64,000 nucleotides of DNA from Ophioceras dolichostomum (Eukaryota > Ascomycota > Sordariomycetes > Magnaporthales > Ophioceraceae), in assembly GCA_003049485.1 (NCBI GenBank), contig PYST01000206.1:1-64000 (forward strand), given 5' to 3'. Every line of letters starts with the position of its first letter. Within the stretch, counting starts at the first letter, position 1. The position numbers were made by a program, and so were the translations under genes. The notes beneath the pieces are model-generated. The model searched no databases. It was given only the letters and a program-made list of their open reading frames with translations, and was not told the origin of the DNA. Positions 1-11,320 of this stretch are shown piece after piece.

Positions 1-1127
1 CCTCTGGACGGACAAGACAAACTCTCCTCAGCATCTCCATCGGCGCAAGGGGAAAAAAGGTACCAAACCCAAAAAAGAGAGACGCGGTTGATTGATTTGT
101 TGTTTCCTTCTGCATTCATACAAGTAAACAAAAAAAGAAGAGACGGCTTGCTTTGCTTTTTGAACAGGGTCATTGGTGCTGGCAAGGGGGAGACTTATTT
201 TGATGACCTTTTTTTTTTTTTTGCTGCCTGTTTTGTTAGACTTATTTATCCCTTTCATTTTCATCGGTCGACACAGACAGACCCGACGTCGTTTTGTCTT
301 TCCTTTGCTTTTTTCTCTTTTCCATTTTGGCCTGCGTATGTCTTCGGCGACCTTTGCATCCTCTGCCTTTCCCTCCCTCTCTTTCCTTCGGTTTTGTCGC
401 GCTTCCTCCCGCGTCTTGCTTTCTTACCCTTCTTCCTTGAGAGCACTCCTCTCTATCTTTCTCTCTCTCTCCTTATTTCCCCTCTTCCAACTCTTCGGAA
501 AGACAAAAAAATTTGGTTTGCTGGCACTTGTAAAATTAGAACTACAAAAAAATCAAGACAAACCTAGTAATTATGATTCGGACAACAAAACACGGCTACG
601 ACACTGTACCTAACGACGACTCCCTCCCGTCTTCTTCACTCTTATTCCACGCATGCAGCTTGGCTAGGTTAGGTAGGTAGGTAGGTACCTAACTTCTCTC
701 TCTCCTCGATTCTTGTTACAACCGCGATATAGGAGAATAGATGAACTATGGACGGGCTAGGAGGGATGGGCTTGCGCCACGTTCACGTAGAAGAAGACAG
801 GAGACCAGGGAGCAGAAACCTTTCTGGGAAGGGGAAAAAAACCCCATCCCATAACTTCCTCTTCTTGTTTGCATTGACCGAGTATTCGAACTAAGTGATG
901 TTACCCGCTACAGACTTGCCATACAGACCATTCAAACAACATTAATTCCGAACAGAGTTCATTATATCCTTTTCCTAAGAGATCTCGTTCCATGCTAGCC
1001 GGCCCTATCCTTCGATTTGATTTTCCCCTCCTTCTCCTCGACCCCTTGCTTACAAGACGGATCAGGGAGATACGCACAACTACTAGTACCTAGAACAACC
1101 AAGTTTCAAGAAGGGAAGAAGAATGCT
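1..1127. other. Intergenic DNA at the window edge, no gene seen
   Basis: Long T/C-rich runs (about 200-480) and short open frames without coding character fill this stretch. A cluster of TAGGTA-type tetranucleotides sits at 665-693. It probably holds the 3' flank of the small surface-protein gene at 1128-1952 and flanking DNA of a gene outside the window. Confidence 0.6.
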
Positions 1128-1952
1128 TCAGAGCGCGACAGCGAGGCCGACCAGCCCGATCACGCCAACGGCAGCAAGGTCGGCCATGGCGGGCGTCGGC
1201 AAGCCGCCTACGGCGCCATTAGACGAGGAAGTCGAGTTCGCGTCGCCGCCGCCAATGCCGGTCTCGGTCGCGCTGGCTGATTCCCCCGAGGAGGAGGTGG
1301 CGCCGGTGCTCTCGATCCTAGACGACGTGATCGTGGTTTCCCCCTCCGACGACGACGACGGCACCGCGACGGTCGCTTCGGTGGCAGTGGTGGTGGGAAA
1401 AGGCGTCGTGATGGGGGCGGTAGCGCCGGTGCCGGGGAACGCTGTGCCCGTGGGCCGCAGGAGCTCGATCTCGGAGGCGAGAACCGAGTGGTAGAAGACG
1501 CCATTGGGGCCGTGGAAGACGGCCGTGAGCCAGGTCGGCTCGGGCTCGGCGGCGAGGGCGGAGACGAGCACGGCGATTGGCTCGTGGGGGCCCGGCCCCG
1601 GGATCGAGGGGGCGGCGGTGGGGATCGCGGCGAGGGCGCAGGAGTAGGCTGAGCTGGGGAGGTAGGTTTGGAGGAGGGCTGTGATGGCTGCTGAGAAGCC
1701 GGCTGGGTCGGTGCTGTTGGTGAGGGTCGCGGAGTGGGTAAGGAAGAGATAGGGGGGTTAGAGAAGTTGAGTCCAGTCTCTACTTTGAGGATGGACGCTA
1801 CGCTCCGGGAGCAGGCACGGGGGTGAGGTGGACCTTGAGGGGGGATAGAACAGCAGTTCTTACGCTTGTCGTGGGAATATGTGGCGGCCTTCAGTGAGGG
1901 ACAGTCTGGCGGCCAGGGCGCAGAACGCCACGAGCTTTGTTGGGATATGCAT
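1128..1952 (-). CDS. Small secreted GPI-anchored-type Ser/Thr-rich protein
   Basis: Two-exon model on the minus strand: exon 1 1952-1864, intron 1863-1714 (GTAAGA donor, CTAAC branch site, ACAG acceptor), exon 2 1713-1128; 224 aa. Phases match (2 then 1). Residues 1-22 form a signal peptide (MHIPTKLVAFCALAARLSL), followed by a short N-terminal domain of about 100 residues with no motif I recognise, then about 75 residues rich in Ser, Thr, Gly and Ala. The C-terminus has a small-residue omega-like region (SSSNGAVGG) followed by a hydrophobic tail ending in GVIGLVGLAVAL, as in fungal GPI-anchor signals. It would therefore be a cell-wall or plasma-membrane surface protein. Family unknown; the intron makes the start moderately certain. 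No neighbour suggests a function. Confidence 0.75.
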
Positions 1953-4900
1953 CTTTCTTTGTTGTCGTAAATAGCTCAGATACGGAGGATATACGTTAAA
2001 TCGCGCCGTTCTCAGACGATGTCACACGCACAGCAATGTAAAGCGTGTTTTTTCTAGAGAGTGACATAACGATATGGTTGGAGTAAGAGAAAGAGCCAGG
2101 AAAAGAGCCCCAGATATCAGGACATCGAGCTATGTGATATATAGGTATTGAAGCGTGTTCGTACGGGAAACAGATAGCTCGTTACATGACACTGCCACCA
2201 AGGGTGACCAGCCGAATAGTTTCGGGAGCCAGACAGATCACCTCTCTTACCCGAGCAACGTACCCGTCCAGGGCCGGGACCGGGCCATCAGAACACGGGA
2301 AGCTGGGAAGCACAGGTCCGCCCCGGGAGTCGCCCCTTGAAACAACAACATCCTGGCCCCGATTTCCTCTGAATACCTACCTATGTGGGCTCCTCCTGGG
2401 TACGCCGGCACGGTGAGGGCCTGTACGGAGGACCGAGCGGGGGCAATGGAGGGAAGGCAAGACAGAACTACCTGCCTAGGTATGTAGCTGGGTAATCAAC
2501 GAAAACCTTAGGTTTCTGCGTGTGATACGGATACCTTCCTAACCGGTGGACGGGTGGTTTTGGTTGGAAGAAAGAGAGTATTTGCCCTTGAGATACGACG
2601 CCGCACCAAGTGAACGGGGTGGGTGGTATGACCGATGTATCCTGCGGAACGTTGTGCCTTTTCATGAAGTGAGACGTTGTGGCCGTTACTAGGGAATGAG
2701 TCTCTCTCTGGTTCTCGCTACATTGGGTTCCTCTCACTTCCCGTTCTGATGAAAAGAGGTGATCTCTCGTTTCCGCTCTGTCATACACGTGGGCACGTAG
2801 GCACCTTTTTCTTGTTCCATTGAAAAGCGCTGGCGTCGCCGAGACGCAAACGAGATGCAACAAGACGCGACTTGAGTCTCCTTGCCTAAATGTATCGAAC
2901 CCACCAGGAGAAAGAGAAGGGGAATACGCCAGTGCTGAGGACCTCAACCACGACACGCACACACACACAAGGAGGCAGACTTCGTAAGTGGTTGCTTGGA
3001 GCGGCAAAAAGGCAAAGGAGGTGAGTGTGAGTGAGAGTGTTGCGCGGCAATATCAACTTTTCTCCTTTTTCCAATGCAACGAGGGACCAACGCTTGAGAT
3101 CGTTACCTGGCTGTATCACGAGGCGAGAGAGGTACGACGAAACAGTGGGCTGTTATTGTTGTTGTCGTTGCAGTTGTTGGACGGACTACATCTCTAGAGG
3201 GTGAGGGGGAGAGCTAGACCGTGTGACTAGCGAGAACGAATGAGTCCTTCCAGATCGCCCCGTTGCTTTGATCTCGCCTCTGGAGTTGGTAGTTGAAGAC
3301 AAATTCTGGAAAGGGGTTGTTGCGTGGACACACACCGAGTTGAGGATGGGATTACATCATCGTGACATTTGTGCTGTGGCTTTGGCCATTTGCCTCAACT
3401 CCTTGGCGGCAGTTCACGTGATGAGACCACCTTGTCTTTCATGGTCTTGGCGCCTCAGGCAGCAGTACTGTTGGTTGATGGAAAGGATGCGAAAAGATCA
3501 TGAATCAAATGTTCAGCAGGAGCCCGGTACAGTTTGTAGCTTATAGGCAGAGATTATCTTCATAACATGTTAGCACATCATGTACCTATTGTTGGGTCGG
3601 TGTCGCCTGCTGGCATGCCCATCATCGTGGCCCGCAGCGCCCCATCCCCACACACGCTGCGCCACTTCACTCGACCTGATGACGTTCCCGCCTGGCCAAA
3701 TTTTGCCCCGCCAAAGGGCGGCATGAGCCCCTCATTCTTCCAGCTTCTTCCGTGCATCAAGTTCGGAGTTAGAGGAACGGGTCGCCGCAGTCGCCCGTAA
3801 AGCACACGAAAGCAAGGTGGCCCATTCGGACGACCTCTCTAAAGTTCTATCGATGAGGGTTGAAACACGATGCCGCGCGCGGTAGAGAGCGCCCTCCGAC
3901 CCCTCGACCTGATTTGATACACAGGGCTGACCGTTAAGGAGGCCTCAATTTCGATTCTGTTGCTTTCGTTGCTACCTATGCGCATGCCTACCTAGGAGAA
4001 GGAATGGTGCCTCCTAAGCTAACTCTTGAGTACTTACCGAGAGGACTCCAAGACGGCGTTGTAGAGCAGGCATGAGATCGTCGGCGGTCGAGGCGTGAAA
4101 CTGTTGCAGGTCGGGTCGATAGCTGGATACCGGAAGGCCCGGACATCCATAGTCAGAGACCCCGCTCGTCCTCTGCACGCCGCTGGGACGCATATTGCAG
4201 GTGGGATTCTAGTGGCAAGGCTCACGACATCGAATCCTGCTTATCTTGGACGAGGATAGGGAGCGGGATGGATTTCCAGGCCGGCAGGGTTGGGGCAGTT
4301 GTCGAACGCCTGGAAAGTGAGCGTCGCAGGGGTCATGCTTGATAGTCAGGTCGGGCTGGGAGTCTTGGAGCCTTACCTAGAATCATTCATCCATCACCCA
4401 TGCTCCATGAAGCCTGCCTGACCTGTCTCTGTTTAGTCTGTCTAGCACACTACTCGGACAGAGGGGGAGGTGTGACAGGAGGATGTGACTGTTTAATATG
4501 CGCTCAGATGTGCAATTCTGCAGTGATCCGAAGTGGTGGTCGGCCGGGAGCGAGGGATGCTGAGTGGCTCTCTGCCCCACCGTGCCAGCTGGCGAACGGC
4601 AGGTCTGCTCTTGTGTCTCTCTCTTTACTCTGCCAATCTGCGTGCGTATTCTCATGACCTTGCGTCAGTCAGGCTGGGGTGCTCAGTATTTTTGTTGGGT
4701 CGTGGAGCAGCCACCCGTGGAGGCCTTTGTCCACTTCTGTTGGCCCTCCAGAGTAAGACCTGTTTTTTTGCCCGGCGCCCGACTGGTGTAGATAGCTCAA
4801 TTACTACCGTTGCGCACCGTGTGTAAGTCCGTACCCACACCTTGGTCAAGCCCACAGCCCGCAGCCCGCAGCCCGCAGGCCGCCCATCCACCCACCTATC

Positions 4901-5793
4901 GCGAGGGGCGAGGATTCAGTAGAGCAACAGGCCTCCTCAGTGCCGGCCTCAGCGCCAACACACCTGCGCGGGCAACGGCTCCCTGATTTTCTTCTCCATC
5001 CCTCCCTCTCCCTCCGTCCTCCCTCCCTCATGCTTCCTTTCATTTGGTCTGAGGCTCTTTTGGTATCTCACATATAAGTCTGAAGACACCCGCGTCTCCT
5101 GATCACCTTACCCAGACCTTCCGCGATTTTGCTTCCCCAGCACGCTCCCACAAGCTGAAAAGGCAGCGGTTTCAACCTCAGCCTGACCAACGTCCACTAC
5201 TCCAGCGTCATCTCTCTACTGTCAAGGTACGTCGGTGTGTTCCATCATTACCAAGCTGGGACCTATTCTTCTGCAGTGTCCCCCATACATTTCCCCATTT
5301 CCCACGTCGTGATTGTGTGATCGCACCCAGAGGACACAGATTACTTCACAGACACCCTGCTCTTACCCATCTGCAGCTGTTACCTCATTGCGCCCGTCGT
5401 ATTTTGTGCCCTGTCTGAAGCCCTCCGTTCTGTGCTCCTGCCAACTCTGAAGTTTCCTTCGCTTCCCACTTCTCACACCAGTGCCCCACCCCTCTTTTTC
5501 TCTGCCCCTTTGGCCCCCCTCCCCCTCATCTCGTCACTCGCCTCACTGCACAGTGAGTTACCACCTCTTTTGTCTGCCTCACCCATCACTGACTCTGACG
5601 CCGGCCCTCGCCCAATAGATCGATCGCATATTTTCCTAAATATTACCGCGACCTTTTCACCCTCGGACAACTCATCTTTTTCTTCTCCTTTCCGTCGGCA
5701 CACAAGCGATCTTTCCGTGTTTGGTGTGTACGGTGTCCGTTGAGTTTTCGTCTTAGCAGCCTTTAGGCTCCAACATCCCACAGGCCTCACCGC
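1953..5793. other. 3.8-kb intergenic region with the 5' leader of the RS-rich gene
   Basis: No open frame with coding character was found. The right end (about 5050-5793) is pyrimidine-rich and looks like the promoter and 5' leader of the gene starting at 5794: a TATAAG at about 5072, and a donor-like CAAG/GTACGT at 5227 with CTGCAG acceptors at 5276 and 5376, compatible with a 5'UTR intron. A minus-strand open stretch at 4038-4208 ends in a perfect GTAAGT donor but could not be joined into a gene. Confidence 0.5.
5227..5376 (+). other. Candidate 5'UTR intron of the RS-rich gene
   Basis: A consensus GTACGT donor follows CAAG at 5227. Two CTGCAG acceptors follow, ending at 5276 and 5376. The longer choice (150 nt) has TTAC/CTTAC branch-like sequence before the acceptor. 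Inferred from consensus only; no reading frame constrains it. Confidence 0.35.
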
Positions 5794-8169
5794 ATGTCTC
5801 ACGACAAATACGACGGGCGGCAGTCCAGCCGTCACTACCGCGAGGAATACTATGAAGATCGTGACGGCGATACTCATGTGAAGTCATACTCGTCTCGTGA
5901 TCTCGTCCCGAGCCGGCGCCAGGAAAGCGACCTCTCGGTCGAGGAGATTCGCCGCGAGTTCCCTCCGCCGGGCCACACGCATACCCACTCGCGAGAGATC
6001 AGGAGGGCTCGCTCGGCCGACCGCGGCGGCTACGATGAGTACGATGACCGTCGCTCTGAGTACTCGCGGTATTCGCGCGATCGGGACGCCTCACGCGATC
6101 GGGGCTATGATCGCGACTACGATCGCGGCTCCTCCAAGAAGTCGAGCAGCCTCTACGTCGAGGAGAAGGAGAAGCGCCGCCTTCGCACAATCTCTCAGCA
6201 GGAGAAGATCATCGCCGCCATCGTTGGCGGAGCCCTCGCTGTTGGTGGCAAGGAACTCTACGACCGTCGCGAGGCGAAGAAGGACGACTCGGAGGGCGAG
6301 ATCCACCGCAATGCCCTAGCTTCGGCCGCGCTCGGTGCCGCCGGCGCTCTTGCTGCCTACCAGGGTGTAGGCCTCTACAACAAGCGCGTCGAGAAGTCGG
6401 AAGAGAAGAAGGGCACCATGATCGTGGGCAGGGGGAAGGATGGCCAGTTGACCAAGTACTATTCAGACGAGGAGGAGGATCCCAAGCAAAAGAAGGGCGC
6501 GAAGAGCTTCCTCGAGAGCGCTCTCGCTGCTGCCGGCCTGGGGACAGCGGTTAAGGCCCTGACCGGAGGTGGTGATAAGGACAAGGACAAGGATGAGCGC
6601 TCCGACACCCGCAGCCGGCGAGGCAGCCGGTCGCGGTCCCGAAACCGATCCAAGTCGCCCGAGAAGAAGGAGAAGAACAAGATCCAACAGGCCGCCATGG
6701 CCTCGCTCCTCGCTGGCGCCACTGAGGCGTTCCGCGTTGCCAAGGAGCCTGGTGGCTGGAAGGGCGAGAAGGCCAAGCGTATCTTCACAGCTGCTGCCGG
6801 TGCCGCTACTATCGACGCCGCTCAGAACCCGGAGAAGAATCAGAAACTCAGCTTGGCCGAGTCCGTCATCGGCGGCTTGGTGGGCAACCGCGTGATCCAC
6901 GGCTCCAAGAAGAACATCGAGGAGGACAAGCTCACGGGCCGATCGCGGTCTCGTTCGCGTGCGCCATCGAAGTCCGACGGTGGCGGTGGCGGCAGCAGCG
7001 GCGTGAGCGGCCTTGCTGCTCTGGCCACCGCTGGTCTGGGAGCTTTTGGAGCGAAAAAGCTCATGGACAACCACAAGGAGAAGAAGGAAGAGGAAGAGCG
7101 GTCGCGATCTCGTCGCCGCAGCTCACCGGGTAGCCGCGACGGCTCGCCTGAGGCTCGCCATCGCAGCCGCAGCCGTAGCATTGTCGACGGGACTCGTCGT
7201 AGGCTCGCGCGTCTGGGCATCGGCAACGGTCCGGATGACGACCGCGACAAGAAGAGCGAGCGTGGCTCACCCCCGCGGTCTTCGTCGCGTGCGCGCCACC
7301 GGCGCTACTCAGACGACTATGACGACGACCGGCACTCCAAGGCAGGAGGCCGCGGTGGGCGGGATGACTACGACGACGACCGCGACCGCCGCCGCAGCCG
7401 CAGCCGCTCGCGCTCTCGTCGCCCAAGCCATCGGCGGCGGGATTCGGAGTCAGACTTGGGCGACACGGATGAAGAGGAGCGGCAGACGAAGAAGAAGAGA
7501 GGTAAGCAAATACTCACTATTGGTTTGGCCGGCGTGGCGACCATCCACGCGGCACACAATGTCTATCAGAGCATGGAGAAACGGAACGCGCGCCACCAGG
7601 CGGTGCGGGAGGGCCGGCTGTCGCCCGAGGAAGCCAAGAAGATGAAGACCAAGGCCCTGCTGCAAGATGCGGCATCGGTGGGCATCGCGGCGCTTGGCAT
7701 CAAGGGTGCCATCTCGGAGGTCAAGGAGGCCCGAGAGAAGAGCGCGGAGCTCAAGGAGTGGAAACAGGAGAAGGAGATGCGGCGGGAGAAGCGTAGGGAG
7801 CGGCTTGAGACCCACCAAAGCACTGTCCTGGCCCGAGAACGGTCTCGCGACCGCGAGCGGTCAAGGAGCGTCGATCCCTCTTCGCTCAACAGAGACACCA
7901 GGGTAGTTCCATACGGCCACAGCCACGTCCACGGCGGCGGGCCCGGCAGCGTCGCCACCTACGACGGCGGCGGCGGTGATGGCGGCGGCGACTGGAGGAG
8001 ATCGACAAGGGCTGACGACCGGGCATCATACAACACAGCTGCTGCTCCGCGCGGTGGTGGGCGCGACCGCTATGAGTCGGACGATGAGGGTCCCCGTTAC
8101 ACTGACGGGAATCCTTACAGCTCAGCCGGTGCCCTACCCGCGCCTCCTGTCGGCTACGGCAAGAGATGA
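5794..8169 (+). CDS. RS-rich disordered protein with Ala/Gly hydrophobic patches (DUF3824-like)
   Basis: Single exon, 791 aa, starting at the first ATG after a pyrimidine-rich leader. The N-terminus (1-135) is charged and Tyr/Asp/Arg-rich. Hydrophobic Ala/Gly patches occur at about 138-152, 173-194, 239-258, 298-312, 331-344, 405-421 and 572-590. They are separated by Arg/Ser or Lys/Glu segments with SRSRSR repeats (about 273-290, 382-391, 435-463, 531-545). A Lys/Glu/Arg helix (about 640-675) precedes a Gly/Tyr-rich tail. This alternation is what I know from fungal proteins annotated DUF3824, whose role is not established. There is no catalytic motif. The patches are too short and polar-flanked for typical transmembrane helices and look more like self-association segments. 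RS content alone does not make it a splicing SR protein, since no RRM is present. Confidence 0.82.
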   Translation: MSHDKYDGRQSSRHYREEYYEDRDGDTHVKSYSSRDLVPSRRQESDLSVEEIRREFPPPGHTHTHSREIRRARSADRGGYDEYDDRRSEYSRYSRDRDASRDRGYDRDYDRGSSKKSSSLYVEEKEKRRLRTISQQEKIIAAIVGGALAVGGKELYDRREAKKDDSEGEIHRNALASAALGAAGALAAYQGVGLYNKRVEKSEEKKGTMIVGRGKDGQLTKYYSDEEEDPKQKKGAKSFLESALAAAGLGTAVKALTGGGDKDKDKDERSDTRSRRGSRSRSRNRSKSPEKKEKNKIQQAAMASLLAGATEAFRVAKEPGGWKGEKAKRIFTAAAGAATIDAAQNPEKNQKLSLAESVIGGLVGNRVIHGSKKNIEEDKLTGRSRSRSRAPSKSDGGGGGSSGVSGLAALATAGLGAFGAKKLMDNHKEKKEEEERSRSRRRSSPGSRDGSPEARHRSRSRSIVDGTRRRLARLGIGNGPDDDRDKKSERGSPPRSSSRARHRRYSDDYDDDRHSKAGGRGGRDDYDDDRDRRRSRSRSRSRRPSHRRRDSESDLGDTDEEERQTKKKRGKQILTIGLAGVATIHAAHNVYQSMEKRNARHQAVREGRLSPEEAKKMKTKALLQDAASVGIAALGIKGAISEVKEAREKSAELKEWKQEKEMRREKRRERLETHQSTVLARERSRDRERSRSVDPSSLNRDTRVVPYGHSHVHGGGPGSVATYDGGGGDGGGDWRRSTRADDRASYNTAAAPRGGGRDRYESDDEGPRYTDGNPYSSAGALPAPPVGYGKR

Positions 8170-11100
8170 GGAAAGAAACGCGCCGACCGCTGCTCGTCCG
8201 ACCTGCACAGCGACCAAACTTTGTTGAAGAGTATGGCACGCCCATCGTCAGCTATCCCACCACCAGTCGTCAGCCCCAGCCTCTCCTCCCGGCCGTCGCT
8301 CCCTCCTCCTCCGTTCTCCCGCTAGCAGCACCAGCAGCCGCACGAGCAGCAGCACGTTAGCCTGTTGTTGTAGCTGTCTCCCACCTACCACATTCCTCCA
8401 TTCCCTCGCTGGCCAGCCGATGCCTTTCATACAGCTTTTGTCCGTCACTTCAGGTGCGCACAACAAGTTCACAACGTCATCTGTCATCTCCTGTCATCTT
8501 GGGGGGCGTGGTACACACAACGGCACAAGGACGCACACATCACATCACGGCAAGGCCCAACACACAAAACGACCGAGAGAACATCTGGGAGACTTTACCC
8601 TGCGCATCTCGTCACATGGTCTGGCATTGATGGACACCAGAAGGACGGCCCTCCTACCACCACCGAATTTCCTCTGCAGGTAGCTCTCGGGCACCCTAGC
8701 AGATAAAATCGAGAAAGATGGGGACACAGAAACTGGGATGACAAACGGATGCCCGTGCTACTTGCACTGGCTCTCGTAGCCGCACACCCTGGTCGATGTC
8801 GTTGCTGCTGCTGCTGATGCTGGTGTCGCCGTCTCTTGATCTTGCCCCTGCAACACATCAGAAAAAATCCCTCGTCTTTGTGTTCTTGAAGAGAGTGGCC
8901 GCGTTTCCGCTTCTCCATATCTTTTGCTCAGAGATAGAAGAAGACATCATCATTCCATGCACGAACCGAACACAACACTCTCCTCCCCTTTTTTCCCCCT
9001 CTCAAATGTCACGCATACAAAGTATAAGTTTTTTTTTATGCAATTAAGGATATGATATACTGATTTGTCTTCTCTTAACCTTTTGTGACAGACGGCGGAC
9101 GCCGCTACTAAATGGGGCTTTTTTTCCCCGGCCCCCATACTTCTTTCCTCCGTGGGAACAAGAAGCAGCAAGCGCCAGGCCAGACCACTCACGCAGACCC
9201 ACGCCACGGAATCCTCCTGCCCGACCTACATGACGACCTGCCCTCCTGTGCGACAGGGTGCAGTGTGCAGCAGTGTGCAGTGTGGTGCGTAGTGGCACTT
9301 TACATCATACATACATCATACACGCACACAGAGTGTCACGACATTATTTCAGCACTTTTTTTTCCGAAGGGGTTTAGTCGACCGGCACTTTCGGCACGGA
9401 CGGACGACTGAGGGGACCAACCAACCTGACCAACCAAACCAACTGGCCACGCACCATTTATTATGCACGACCACGATGGTTTGCAGTTCGACCGTCATGC
9501 AGAGTGAGGCTAGCCTGCCTGCCTGCCTGCCTGCCGTTCGTTCGCCTTCCCACCTCGGTAGCTGCCTGCCTGCCCGCTTGCCCACCTGCCCGATCTCACT
9601 CACCCCATTCGTCGTCCTCCGCCCGCTTGTCTCCCGCCCACCACCCGACCGACCAGCCTACCTACCTGACTTACCGACCTGACCGACTTACCGGCGAGCT
9701 CGCATCTACCTGTCTCTGCTTGTCTCTATTATTGTTATCATGGGGGAGATGCCCGGGAAGCCTGATTCTTTTGACGAGACCTTGCGACATTTTCTACTGC
9801 AGTCTTTTTTCTTCCCCCTTTTTCTATTTGCTCTTCATTATAGCGTCGCTCATTTTCACGAAAACAACACTTTTACGACCTATAGCAACGATTGATTCCC
9901 TTTAGCTTGGCTTTTATTTTATGATCCTGTCTCTTTTCATCCATCTCTTTTTGCTTTTTATTTTTCCAATCTCTTTTATCACGAACGACTTTTATCATGC
10001 TTTCCCTTCCTTTTTTGTGAACTTCTCATTTTTTTGAACGCGGTGACTTGTAGGGAAGGATGAGTACGTGGCTCATGGACAAAAAGTAAAATGGTGATGT
10101 GGATGGATGGATGTCGCGCAGTCTTCAACGACGTGAGTTATATATCCCATATAAAGCACTGCGAGCGAGACTCGAGAGTCGTCGTTTTTATCGTCTCTTG
10201 CTTTGTATACGTCTTAGGCTATGAGGAAGGCTGGAGGATGAATATTCTTTTTATATTAGTTGGAAAGTGGCGGCGACGCAGGATTTCTTCTATCTGATGA
10301 CTTTTTTTTGGTGATTTTTCTCGTTTCTTAATTTGAGATGAATATTATCTATCGTATGTCCCCCCTCTACATCCAAGTTTAGCGGCAAATCCTCCACGGA
10401 CTTCACCCGTTGCATCTGCAGAGGACCCAAAGGACTCGGAAAATGCAGCTTATAATCCTTTGATGGGTAAGTGGTGTGATCGGTGATGTGTGATGCTAGA
10501 TAGAACTTCTCAACTTTTGTCACGTAGCAGCCCTCGGAGCAAATTCAGACGGATGGGTGGATGGGATGGATGGATGTTAGCACAAGCTTTTCCTCAACCG
10601 GGATCCAGCAACGGTGGAGGTGCAGGCCAAGACCAGAGAGCCCGGTCCGTCCAGCCGGCCAACAGGCGGCGGTGCTTGTACCAACCACCAGGTGCCGCGC
10701 TACCTTCCGACCTGGCGTGGCCACAAGTTCGTACTAAATTACGGACGGGAGCGGAATTATGAAGTAGGTGACCAGCAACTCGAGTGACATTATTCACTCA
10801 ACCCAACTAGAGTGAGTGCGATTCTCTATGGACTAGAGACATGAGGGGACACAAGAGTCGGTGAGTGGAGGAGAGGAGAGGAGAACAAAGCGGAAGATTG
10901 CACATGCATGCCCAGTCTTTAGTAAGGAGGAATATGAACGGATAACGATGTTTTGTAAGTCGGACTGTACAGATGACACACACGTCGGGACAGAAAAAAG
11001 GATCCCACGGTGGCAAATACGGCGGTGTAGGTATCATCATTCGGATACGGTACTTCTTTCTAGGTGATCAATGTGGGTACGATTCTATTGCGTCGTAGCG

Positions 11101-11320
11101 CAGGTCGGCAATTACGCTCCGTACCGATTCGTGTCTCCAGGTGACGGTGGCATACAAACTAGCCCCGCCACGAGCTGTATGTAGGAGACGTTCCGCCCGC
11201 AGGAGAGGAGTCGGCACGAAACAGCAGAGTAGGTAGGTAGCGAATAGCAAACCCACTGATTCGTCCGCTCCTCCGCTCCGGCCTGTACTCCATCCGATCC
11301 CTTCTCTGTCACCGGCCCAA
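8170..11320. other. 3.15-kb region between two convergent genes, no gene seen
   Basis: It lies between the 3' ends of the RS-rich gene (plus) and CLF1 (minus), so it should contain both 3'UTRs. There is a CCTG tandem run at 9514-9534 within C-rich DNA to about 9700, T-rich stretches at 9790-10050 and a TAGGTAGGTAG motif near 11230. Open frames here are short and of low complexity. Confidence 0.55.

Noticed and set aside
2468..3007. 179-codon open frame on the minus strand
   Set aside because: No domain, uneven composition and no splice partner; surrounded by noncoding DNA.
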